This document shows positions 1 to 7,700 of a stretch of 10,398 nucleotides of DNA, one piece after another. The notes beneath the pieces were generated by a model. It did not search any database and had not been told where the DNA came from. It worked only from the letters and a program-made list of their open reading frames with translations. Position 1 is the stretch's first letter; every line of letters begins with the position of its first letter. Source of the stretch: Phoronis ovalis (taxonomy: Eukaryota > Phoronida > Phoronidae); the NCBI GenBank assembly GCA_028565635.1, contig JAOXYB010064079.1:1-10398 (forward strand), in the 5' to 3' direction. A program made the position numbers and the translations under genes.

Positions 1-217
1 GTACCGAAATCTTCTCAAAGATCATCTAAAATACTTCGTTGTAACTCAATACAATCATTTTAGAACAGTTTGAATTTATTTTTTTTCAAAATTTGACCTT
101 TGACCTTCAAATGACCTTTTGACTTCAAGGTCAACAATGGCCTCCCCCAGGGATGTCATACATCAATTATCAAGTTCCTAGCTGTAACCGTCTTCGAGAT
201 ATAGCTTGCTGAAAATT

Positions 218-260
218 GGAAGAAAAAGAAAAAGAAAAAAGAAGAAAAAGAAGAAAGAAA
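218..260 (+). repeat. Purine-only (GAA/GAAA) simple-sequence tract
   Basis: Forty-three consecutive purines of irregular A-rich GAA/GAAAA units, with no pyrimidine on this strand. It sits just before the terminal hairpin of the repeat at 1-305 and probably is the variable-length tail of that element. Such tracts are prone to slippage and can form triplex DNA. Confidence 0.85.
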
Positions 261-279
261 TCATACAAAACCAATAGGC

Positions 280-299
280 TTGCTCCCTTATAGGAGCAA
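280..299. repeat. Terminal hairpin of the repeat
   Basis: A perfect 7-bp inverted repeat, TTGCTCC (280-286) and GGAGCAA (293-299), with a 6-nt loop. One position out on each side, AGG and CCT can also pair. It closes the interspersed repeat after the purine tract, so it likely is a conserved 3' end of the mobile element and not a gene regulatory site. Confidence 0.7.
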
Positions 300-305
300 C
301 CCTAA

Positions 306-787
306 TTATGATAGCGCACTGCTACAATTAGAATTTTTTTGTTACAATGAGTACCACAGATGATAATATAAATGTGTAGAACATTTTTGAAATAATATGT
401 ACTTTTGCGGCGTACTTGAGATTTGTAGCGGTTCTTTAATTTTATGATCAGGATTATTACTAAAGGTGCTAGCCAGCACATAAACCGATTGTTTTTTAGT
501 GTAATTAACCATTGTCTGGCAGCTGCTTTAAATAAATAACTAAATCTTCTTGAATCGATTGTTACCGATTTTCTCTTGCAAAAAACATCTAAATATTGTG
601 TACACGGATAATTTATGTGGTACTTGGCCGCGTTCATATGGCGTCAAGGTAAGCTAATGCGCGAAAAATTACAAAAATTACAAATTAAGTACCACAGCAC
701 TACTATTACAGCTACTATTACTAATATACCTGTAACTTTTATGTTCACAGTTTCTACTTGCCTTGCTGTCAGTTTTCGTATGTGAAA
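306..787. other. No gene seen
   Basis: AT-rich sequence between two repeats. A minus-strand open frame covers much of 302-637, but its predicted protein has no recognisable domain, low complexity and many rare-looking runs, and no splice or promoter signals support it. I see nothing else here. Confidence 0.6.
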
Positions 788-897
788 CCCCTGGGGGCCA
801 CTCAAATAACATGTGGGTAATCATGCTCGTTAATGGTCTCAAAAAGCCTCTAAGCAAGTGGATAAGTAGGTTCGAAAAAACCCCGAGCTCAGGATCC

Positions 898-1013
898 ATG
901 CCGAAATTGGTTCCCTATTTAAGACCAACATTTTTTCGACAAGCAAAAAAAAACCAAGACTCTAACCGAAACTTATGCCGAAGTTGGTACCCTATCCAAG
1001 ACTAACATTTTTC
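898..1013. repeat. Diverged tandem duplication, 77-nt period
   Basis: A word of about 39 nt beginning ATGCCGAA(A/G)TTGGT(T/A)CCCTAT and ending in a run around AACATTTTT occurs at 898-937 and again at 975-1013. The copies differ at several positions, so the duplication is not recent. It lies inside the repeat that starts at 788. Confidence 0.7.
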
Positions 1014-1251
1014 AAAAAGGAAAGAAAAAAACAAAAAGCGAAAATTAGACCTGCAGTAAGATTCGTCGTAAGAGACACACTCTAAGCAAGATTAGAGTTA
1101 AAAATCATACCCTTTTGGTCAACATTGCTGATTTCCCTACCCTAAAGCCGTAATGCATGTTACGTACCTAGTTGATCATCAAATAAACGTGTTTTTATTA
1201 ACGAACATGATTAGTCACATTTTAGCTGAGTTGCCCCCTGGAGTGAAACCC

Positions 1252-1306
1252 ATGTTACATATCATGGACCCAGTTTCAACCTACCAACGGGTGTTATATG
1301 TAACAT
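1252..1306. repeat. Hairpin with 11-bp perfect outer stem
   Basis: ATGTTACATAT (1252-1262) is the exact reverse complement of 1296-1306. Inside, ACCC (1268-1271) can pair with GGGT (1289-1292) and GTT (1273-1275) with AAC (1286-1288), making a 55-nt imperfect hairpin. It follows a CCCCCTGG block, so it may be the end structure of the repeat that begins at 788. Confidence 0.65.
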
Positions 1307-1468
1307 TGTTTTAGGATGCCGTCATTTGCTTTAAACTGCGAAAAATGTCAGATTTTCAAAAAACTTCATACACTTAAGGTATTAACTCAAATAGATTACG
1401 CGTATGAAAGGTTTCCTCACATAGGACCTCGGCAGGGACAGCTATTCAGCTTTTATTTACTAGTATTT

Positions 1469-1549
1469 AATGAACAATATTCAGTTGGCCGTATTTATTT
1501 CCTCGTCTTGAAGAACAATGTTTTGGACTGTGTGGTAATATTGTTCATT
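1469..1549. repeat. Inverted repeat, 13-bp perfect arms
   Basis: AATGAACAATATT (1469-1481) and its exact reverse complement (1537-1549) enclose 55 nt. CAGT just inside the left arm (1482-1485) can also pair with ACTG (1527-1530) across a one-sided bulge. The whole unit is 81 nt. It may be a small foldback element or a transcribed hairpin. No flanking target duplication is obvious. Confidence 0.65.
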
Positions 1550-1555
1550 TGTTAA

Positions 1556-3755
1556 CGCGCGTATCCAATTTTCGCACATCAATTGACAAAAATAATTCCT
1601 TTCACAGATTATCTGGAATAAGTTAAACCGTTTTCAGAACTTCGTTATATTTTGTTCTGTAAGTTAGATGTCCAGGGTTAGGTGACACAACTTTACCGCC
1701 CTGAATAATTAACCGTGTAAAGTTTGCCCTTCTGAATCATTACCGCAGCTCTGTTATCGTTAAATGTTTTTTCAAAACACAAATCGTTTCGCAGGTGGCA
1801 AACACATGAGATTATTATCTAAATTGTTACAGTATCAGTTTTATTAACACTCAAAGATGTACAAATGTAAAACAAGTAGGCGAAAAAGGTGGTCCTAATT
1901 TTTTCAAAAATCTGCACCATATTTTGGTTTCAGATATATTTGTACCAGTTGAGCATATGTTCACCATGAAGACATAATTATAGATTCAAAAAATTCTTTA
2001 TTCAACTTAAAATTGATGACGCTTGTTGTAGATGCGAAACATTCAGTCTTTTAAAAGGTAGAACTACCCTTTATCCGGCTTTATGTTTTGATGGTAGCCA
2101 AGCATGTATTCATTTACTACGTAATTAATAAAAATAGCTTTCCAAGAGAATAAATAAAAATAATTTACTTGAGAGCAAATTCTGTATAAAGTACGCACTT
2201 CAAATATCAAAACGCTACTCTAAATGTCATAATTTTCAATGCTACAAAATGTTTTCAGCTTGTAGGTTTGAACGAAAATTACCTATTATTGAAACGCCAC
2301 CTGCTGGAACAATTTCATGACGAACAAAACGAAAATTATTCAGTTTTAATACGGATTATGCAAATTAATGTATTCTCAATAAATTGCTAATCTTTCATGT
2401 TTGCACAGCATTACTGATGTGCAAACTTGCATCTTAGTTATCAAATTGGAATGTAAAACTTACTAATTTTAAATATCTAAGTTTGGAATCAGCTCAAGAT
2501 AATAAGAAGATTAACATAGGAATTATAAGTTTTAAATAATAAGATAATACTCTAAATGACTGAGAAAAAAAAACAACGACAGGAATGGTGCCGAAACGGT
2601 TGTTTGTAACTTCTGGGAATTAAGAGTTGGGCTTGGTTATTGCTTGCGTGTAAACATTAAAATTTGTCTGAAATATTGATCTCAACATGTTTGTGAGATT
2701 TTAATTATTTCAAATATCAACGTGACGTTATAGAGAAATGGCGTTTCCAGGAATGAACAATTTCTTGCGTTGCTCTACATTCCCATGCGGAAATGTTTCT
2801 TTTTTCATTTATTTTTATAGTATTTCTCGTTAATTACTATTATTGCACGTTTTGTATGGATTGCTATATAATTTTAAAACTACTGATGTCGGTCAAATAG
2901 TGCATAAACCAAATGTTTTCAGTGATGAGTTGTAAAACAGGCATGAGAAACAAGGACAACTATACAAAATTTATGCACACGACTCCGTCCATATGCCGAC
3001 GAATGATGATCGAAACTATGATAGGTACAACAACGGCAGATGTGGAATAGTGCAATTAATGCAATGAGTACCGACTTGACGATTAACAACTTATTATATT
3101 AGCCTAAATGTGTTATTTTTTCAATGTTTATTCAACGTCGTTTCCAAATTGATGTACTTCTTTGAAGTTAGCCTAATTATTTGAACCTAATTATTGCTAG
3201 CATTGTTTTGGCTCCATCTCGTCCTATTTCTGTGTAGCTGCATACCTGTGTTGTCAAAAAATGTATCGTGCTCCACCCTTCTTACGCACGGTGTTCCTAT
3301 CTATCTGTGTCAACTTTATAAAGTGCTTCTACAATAAGGCATGATATGAATGTACAACATAGAGAGAAATGCACTACCCAAGAACATTGGAAAATTAAAA
3401 CCTTTTTCATGAAGTTTCCACCTGCTTGAAATTCTGGCCGGGTAGGAATTCTAGCTATCTAATTTTCTTTGTGATATTCCCGCAACGTTTAATTCTACAT
3501 TTATTAATTTTAAAAATGAAAATTACAATGGTTATGACAGCAAATACTATTAATCCCCGTGAATGACTCACTATCTTATTTCCCAAAATAAACATTTTTT
3601 CGCTTTTATGCTTGCCAGTTGCTATGCCAATATATCACTTTTTGCAGTTGCATTAAGTAATTTTATGCACCTAATTACGAGATCTTAACTTTGCATAATA
3701 TTCACATGTACTTGTATATAAAAACATAATACTATAAGCGGCACAGGTGCTCAAG
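1556..3755. other. Long AT-rich stretch without a supported gene
   Basis: About 2.2 kb of non-repetitive-looking AT-rich DNA. The only structures noticed are a 9-bp perfect inverted repeat with a 10-nt loop (2399-2426), which is near chance level in 10 kb, and a short direct repeat CCTAATTATT (3172-3181 and 3186-3195). A slightly less AT-rich open run of 49 codons at 2901-3047 follows a weak acceptor-like site but shows no known protein. I see no other signal. Confidence 0.6.
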
Positions 3756-3760
3756 GCCAC

Positions 3761-3783
3761 TATAAATCTTATTAAGATTTATA
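3761..3783. repeat. 23-nt near-perfect palindrome
   Basis: TATAAATCTTA (3761-3771) and its exact reverse complement (3773-3783) are separated by a single T. It is flanked by distinctly more GC-rich sequence (GGCCAC on the left, CCTTTGTTCC on the right). It could be a cruciform-forming site or the remnant of a foldback insertion. No function is assigned. Confidence 0.8.
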
Positions 3784-3924
3784 CCTTTGTTCCTGGCAGG
3801 AAATTGCAGGGCAATTCAAAATTAAAAAGACAATTCTGAATACCAACACAGCATATATTACATTGTGCATCAAGTGAGGAAAAAAGATATTAAAAATATA
3901 GGATGCCTCATGAGTGACCATGTG

Positions 3925-3996
3925 GCTGAGTATAGTTGTACGGTTACAGTATACCGGTATGCTGAGTATAGTTGTATGGTTACAGTATACCGGTAT
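3925..3996 (+). repeat. Two-copy tandem duplication, 36-bp unit
   Basis: The unit starting GCTGAGTATAG occurs at 3925-3960 and 3961-3996 with one difference: C at 3941, T at 3977, in a CG context. This looks like CpG decay after a recent duplication. Each unit ends in the 10-bp palindrome ATACCGGTAT, and a short start of a third unit (GCT) follows. Confidence 0.95.
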
Positions 3997-4227
3997 GCTA
4001 CAGTTTTCTAAAGATTTGCACCCGTATTTCCATCCGTACCAGAATTAACAGCACGCGCGGTTGATGTGATTCAGCAGAGCGTATTCGCCCGATCAAGAAT
4101 AAGTCTGGTGCGTATGTTCCCTGTACTGGTATATAGCATACCTCAGTTTCATATAATTGGCACTTAAATTCTGTACTTTCGCATCGACTATCGTTGATCT
4201 CGCATCTAAATTTTCAGTTTGTGTAAG

Positions 4228-4261
4228 ATTTCGCAATTGTAGTTGTGCAACATTGCGAAAT
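4228..4261. repeat. Tight hairpin, 10-bp stem plus inner 4-bp stem
   Basis: ATTTCGCAAT (4228-4237) pairs perfectly with 4252-4261. Inside, GTTG (4242-4245) pairs with CAAC (4248-4251) after a 4-nt one-sided bulge. It stands about 75 nt left of the repeat head at 4336 and could be part of that element or independent of it. Confidence 0.7.
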
Positions 4262-4335
4262 TGGGAACGACACAATCTGAGTAAACTCAAAGTACAGAAA
4301 GGTCAGAAACTTGGTTCGAGTTATATGTCAAACGT

Positions 4336-4725
4336 CCCCCAGGGGGGGTCACTCAAATATAAAAGTGGGTATATACGTATGCTTGTTACCAAAAATCGCA
4401 CGAAAAGGGTACGTTTTATAGAAGTATAAGACCCGGGGATTAAGCTCCTAACATAGAGTATGAAATCGGTAGTATTTAGCAGAACGGGTTACTTTTTGAC
4501 CTAGGCCTTGCTAAGGGCAATTTTTTTGGGGTTGAATCATGTTTAGATAGCTGTATACTTAGGGGATGGGTTGTTCCAGTGGTGGTTTTGGAAGTGTGGT
4601 TCAGGGCGGGAGAATAGTCCCCTTTTTATTGCTTGTCGAGATTTTTTTGTCTTTGATAAGGTACAATTTCTGAGGGTGGTCTTGTTTAGAGGTGCACTTT
4701 ATACCTACCTGCGTGGGCACCCCCG
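4336..4725 (+). repeat. Third interspersed repeat, head shared with the one at 788
   Basis: The head is CCCCCAGGGGGGG (4336-4348) followed by CACTCAAATA (4350-4359), GTGGGTA and a word like ATGCTTGTTA. The same succession is seen from 788. The body is G/T-rich and less AT-rich than its surroundings. The right end is uncertain; a CACCCCCGGG block near 4720 is a possible edge. Open frames through it (4157-4429 and 4571-4849 on +, 4705-4971 on -) show no recognisable domain and probably are chance frames in transposon-derived DNA. Confidence 0.5.
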
Positions 4726-4870
4726 GGAGCTTGACCAGTATTGCACTAAAAGGGATCCCGACCTCTGGCGACAGAAAGCAAGAATGCGTTTGCTGCTGTT
4801 GTTAAACGGTCGGAAATGCGAGAGAGATGTGATTAAGAACCAAAGGTAAAAAACAGGTGCGCACGGTGCC

Positions 4871-4885
4871 ATATATATATATATA
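4871..4885. repeat. (AT)n microsatellite
   Basis: Fifteen nucleotides of alternating A and T, flanked by GTGCC and CATGG. A short dinucleotide repeat. Confidence 0.95.
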
Positions 4886-5320
4886 CATGGAGGCCTGGTA
4901 ATTTTTTTAGGCAAACAGGTGTAACAAATGATGATATCTTCTTGAAATAACTCTTGTAGGTAGAGGCACAATTGAGAAGTTTATCACATCTACATCAGTA
5001 GACAAAATAATAATAAGATAACCTCATATCTTAATTCTTCTTTGCTTCTTTTACTTAGGAATAGTATCAGAAGGTTATCAAGACTTGTTTATCGTAAAAT
5101 ACTGATTAAGTCTGATGGTTTTTGAAACTTCACTTGACCGGTTTTTCTTAATTTGTTTTACGTGCATATATCCTGATTTAATTTAAATATGTCATTGTTA
5201 TTAAAGTAACTCATAAAAAAATTTGAACATCCCACCCATTGAGTCATGAATTCACAACAGTATTTCTAGTATCCTAGCAACAATACACCGTCTACCTATT
5301 TTTCTCTGACATTTAAACGT
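4886..5320. other. No gene seen
   Basis: AT-rich sequence with no repeat head, hairpin or coding signal that I can support. Confidence 0.6.
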
Positions 5321-5324
5321 TAAG

Positions 5325-5330
5325 CACGTG
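5325..5330. promoter_or_regulatory. Canonical E-box CACGTG
   Basis: The palindrome CACGTG lies 15 nt before an ATG at 5345. This is the consensus for bHLH factors such as CLOCK/BMAL, MYC and USF types. Six-base motifs occur often by chance, so this matters only if the candidate exon beside it is real. Confidence 0.25.
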
Positions 5331-5344
5331 CCCAGCTACTCAGT

Positions 5345-5378
5345 ATGGAACCAAACATCCCATCCCGCACAATCTATG
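5345..5378 (+). other. Weak candidate first exon (ATG to splice donor)
   Basis: An ATG with A at -3 and G at +4 begins the frame MEPNIPSRTIY. The frame is cut one base into the next codon by TATG|GTAAGT, a near-ideal donor (GT at 5379-5380). An in-frame TAA at 5321-5323 makes this the first Met. The peptide is too short to recognise. If it were joined to the acceptor at 10087, the frame would stop within seven codons, so it could only be a short upstream ORF in a GPA2 leader. It might instead belong to another gene, or be chance. Confidence 0.2.
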
Positions 5379-5389
5379 GTAAGTACTGG

Positions 5390-7570
5390 TCCGGTTGGGA
5401 CGGATATACCTAATTACTAGTAAAATTTAAATCCATATTTAATATCGATCTAGTGGAATTGTCATTCATAACACATGATGATTTACGCAGCAAACTTGTT
5501 TATAAATTTAATTTGCATTTGCGAAAATTCAACTTTTAGATTTAACATAGATAGACCTGATTATAAATTCTGTTAAACGTAACACATTATTTAAATTTTT
5601 TTTTTTTTAAATAAACGGTACATAATTCTGTAAAATGTATATATAGTTTCTATGGCACGTGGGTTGAGGTCAAGTAACTAAAATATCTATGTAACAGTAA
5701 TGCCTTTAAAAATCATTTTAATCTCCAATTTCCTAGGATCTATTGTTATGTTCTAACTATAAATTAAGTTTTAAGTAATTTTCCCGAGAAACTGAACTCA
5801 ACTGTAACATAATTTTATTACAGTATGTACCATTTGTTTTGTTCTTGTATGGTATTTATATCTATGGCAGTCTTTGATCTCAGTACTTCAGTTTCTGTTT
5901 TAATATTTTGTTTGTTTCTTCCGCTGTAATTGTCCTCATTAGAATTATTTGAGATTAATTAATTGCCTATAAAATTTTTATTGTTATTTAATGTTTCTTT
6001 ATTGTATTTTTTGAACAGGATCCATGACTTAATATAACAATCCGATCAGTTTACGGGTTTTCATGATTGTAAGGGCGGCTGTTGTTTTTCACTAACCAGT
6101 TTGCCTGGTGTGCTCAATGAAATGTCAAGTTCAAAAAAAAGTTTGAAAATATGCAAAAGCTGATCAAAAGAGCTCTCATGCAGTCCATGCAAGGGCTAAT
6201 TTCAATTGAAAAATTACAAAGGGGTTTCAAGAAGGTTCTGTATGAAAAGATCTTTACTTCAGTTGAAACGTTTTGTTACTAAAAAACAGGTTTAGGAATT
6301 GCAAGCTAGCAAAGGCATGACGCTTGGTGCAACTCAATGGCAATAGTTACAGTGGGTTTTATTTATGCATGTGTTTACAGGAAGAATTGCACAACCGAAA
6401 ACTATTCACTTCTTGTAGGCCTTATAACTACGATATGCATTCATTTCCTCGTATATGAGTACAGAGAAATTTATTGTCACTGCCTTTCTGTTTTGAGTAA
6501 AACAAATGAAGGAATGCATTAGACTTATTGCGTGCTTACTGTTATAATTTACTGCACAAATTCTATATCAGCTGTATCTGTTTGCAATTCCTGCGTTTGT
6601 TATGTATTGGACCTTTTAAGGAATGACATGTCCTTCACGGTGTCGGTCTGTCAGAACACCCGGCTGAACCCGCACTAAAAAGCTAGATGGGGAATTCTAA
6701 GCTAGAAAAAGCAAGATTCATCAAAAATGCATTTGCAGTCAGACATATTACTACACCCAAAATGTAAATATTATCAACATGTACGTGGATGAATTGTTTT
6801 TTTGATACATACTATGTTTTCTTTAACTATGCTTTTTTGTTAGAATTAATTACCAAAGTAGTGTATTTTAGAAGATGTGTAAATGTTTACCAATTCATGC
6901 ATTATGCCCTGCATTAAAACGTGAAATTATGCACATGGCTAAGAAACTTTCGTTCGATAGATTGAAAACTCGTCAGCGGTATTCTCGGACTTCAAAACTG
7001 ACAGAACTACATGCAAGTTGTACATGTAATTGTGAATTAAATGATTGCTTATACAAACGTCCGTTTAAAGTATTTAAATTTTAAAATTAAACTATTAAAA
7101 TATCACTTTAGCACTTAAATAATATAATGGAGAAAACAGAAGGAATTTACCACTTCAAGTATTTGCCTCGAGGGAGTTTTCGCAATCATGTTGAGTTTAT
7201 TTGCGTTAGACATTTTAGTAGATTAAAAACATTTTGAAAATGTTTTAACGTTTAACACTCCAGGTTATGAAAAGTAGTTGACAATCATTTAATAAGTACA
7301 TGCATATAATATGACAGCTATGTAAACTTTAATTGTATGAATGAGGTCATACAATTATGTTATGAAAGAGCTTTTTTATATCATTATGCATGTCAGTTTT
7401 TTATGACAATGCTAAAATTTGCAACATGTCAAGAGAATATTATTTTCTATACAATATCTCAAAAACATACGAAAGCACAGACGATTATAGCTGGCAATGA
7501 CAACCTACGTAGGTATTAATTGTTATTTGAAATATAAATTTAACCAAAAACTGATCATTCTTAGAGTAAT
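5390..7570. other. AT-rich stretch without a supported gene
   Basis: A T13 run lies at 5596-5608. Short open frames at 6121-6279, 6337-6522, 6875-7084, 7127-7234 and 7337-7519 have no recognisable product. Together with 7660-10087 this may be intron or 5' flank of the GPA2 gene, which is inference only. A 12-bp palindrome ACCTACGTAGGT (7503-7514) is within chance. Confidence 0.5.
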
Positions 7571-7573
7571 GAA

Positions 7574-7652
7574 AGCTTTCAGTCGAGTCACGAGACGTTT
7601 ATTATCACTCCATCTAACTATGATGGGAAGTCTTGTGACAAAACTGAGAGCT
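7574..7652. ncRNA. Pre-miRNA-sized hairpin candidate
   Basis: Two 10-bp stems lie in register. Positions 7574-7583 pair with 7643-7652 and 7587-7596 pair with 7630-7639, each with one G-U pair if read as RNA from the + strand. A symmetrical 3x3 internal loop separates them. A further short stem, CTCCATC-type at 7609-7614 with 7622-7627, closes a 7-nt loop, but with an asymmetric bulge of 12 against 2 nt. The paired arms are about 23 nt each and the total is 79 nt, which fits an animal pre-miRNA. I do not recognise either arm as a known bilaterian or molluscan miRNA. A degenerate foldback transposon is an equal alternative. The strand is unknown. Confidence 0.35.
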
Positions 7653-7686
7653 AAAAGTTTGATTCAGTTTTGAATAAAATTACATT

Positions 7687-7700
7687 TGAAATGCATTTCA
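7687..7700. repeat. 14-bp perfect palindrome
   Basis: TGAAATGCATTTCA reads the same on both strands. It is listed mainly as a yardstick: a palindrome of this size is expected about once in such a window, so it should not be over-read. Confidence 0.9.

Larger units (their letters stand above)
1..305 (+). repeat. Interspersed non-autonomous repeat, molluscan type
   Basis: This stretch has three parts. First comes a block of TGACCTT half-sites (94-100, 101-107, 112-118, with the inverse AAGGTCA at 127-133). Next is a segment with CCCCCAGGG (145-153) and a moderately GC-rich body. Last is a purine tract (218-260) followed by a terminal hairpin (280-299). No ORF of note lies in it. This order, with a (GAA)-like tail and a short hairpin, resembles non-autonomous repeats I associate with mollusc genomes, but the family name is not known to me. 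The right edge near 305 is set by the end of the hairpin flank. The left edge may lie outside the window. The polarity given assumes the purine tract and hairpin form the 3' end. Confidence 0.6.
788..1310. repeat. Second interspersed repeat, headed by CCCCTGGGGG
   Basis: The left end carries CCCCTGGGGG (788-797) followed by CACTCAAATA (799-808) and GTGGGTA. The same order of words recurs at 4336-4370, so the two are copies or relatives sharing one head. Inside lies a diverged 77-nt tandem duplication (898-1013). On the right is a related G/C block, CCCCCTGG, near 1234, and a hairpin at 1252-1306. Open frames across it (for example 763-1005) have no recognisable product. The boundaries are approximate, and the element class (MITE, SINE or fragment of a larger transposon) cannot be set from this window. 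Confidence 0.5.

Noticed and set aside
302-637. 111-codon minus-strand open frame
   Set aside because: No recognisable domain, no splice or promoter support, composition typical of AT-rich noise. It partly abuts a repeat.
1316-1555. 79-codon plus-strand frame starting MPSFALNCEK
   Set aside because: Runs through the inverted repeat at 1469-1549 and has no known domain. The CxxC at the start is a chance-sized motif.
2399-2426. 9-bp perfect hairpin GTTTGCACA / TGTGCAAAC
   Set aside because: At this stem length about one is expected by chance in 10 kb, and nothing around it suggests a role.
2901-3047. 49-codon open run after an acceptor-like TTTTCAG
   Set aside because: Slightly less AT-rich and plausible in composition, but it has no clear donor in frame and no recognisable protein.
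4093-4290. Minus-strand frame with a coiled-coil-like look
   Set aside because: Overlaps the hairpin at 4228-4261, which generates the repeated residues, and no homolog is recognised.
4571-4849. Plus-strand frame within the third repeat
   Set aside because: Lies in transposon-derived sequence and lacks any reverse transcriptase, transposase or zinc-finger motif.
6121-6282. 53-codon frame with a basic, amphipathic-looking peptide
   Set aside because: No signal peptide, splice sites or family match. An open run of this size is expected by chance.
6875-7084. 69-codon frame with several cysteines
   Set aside because: The cysteines do not form a known spacing and the frame ends in AT-rich noise.
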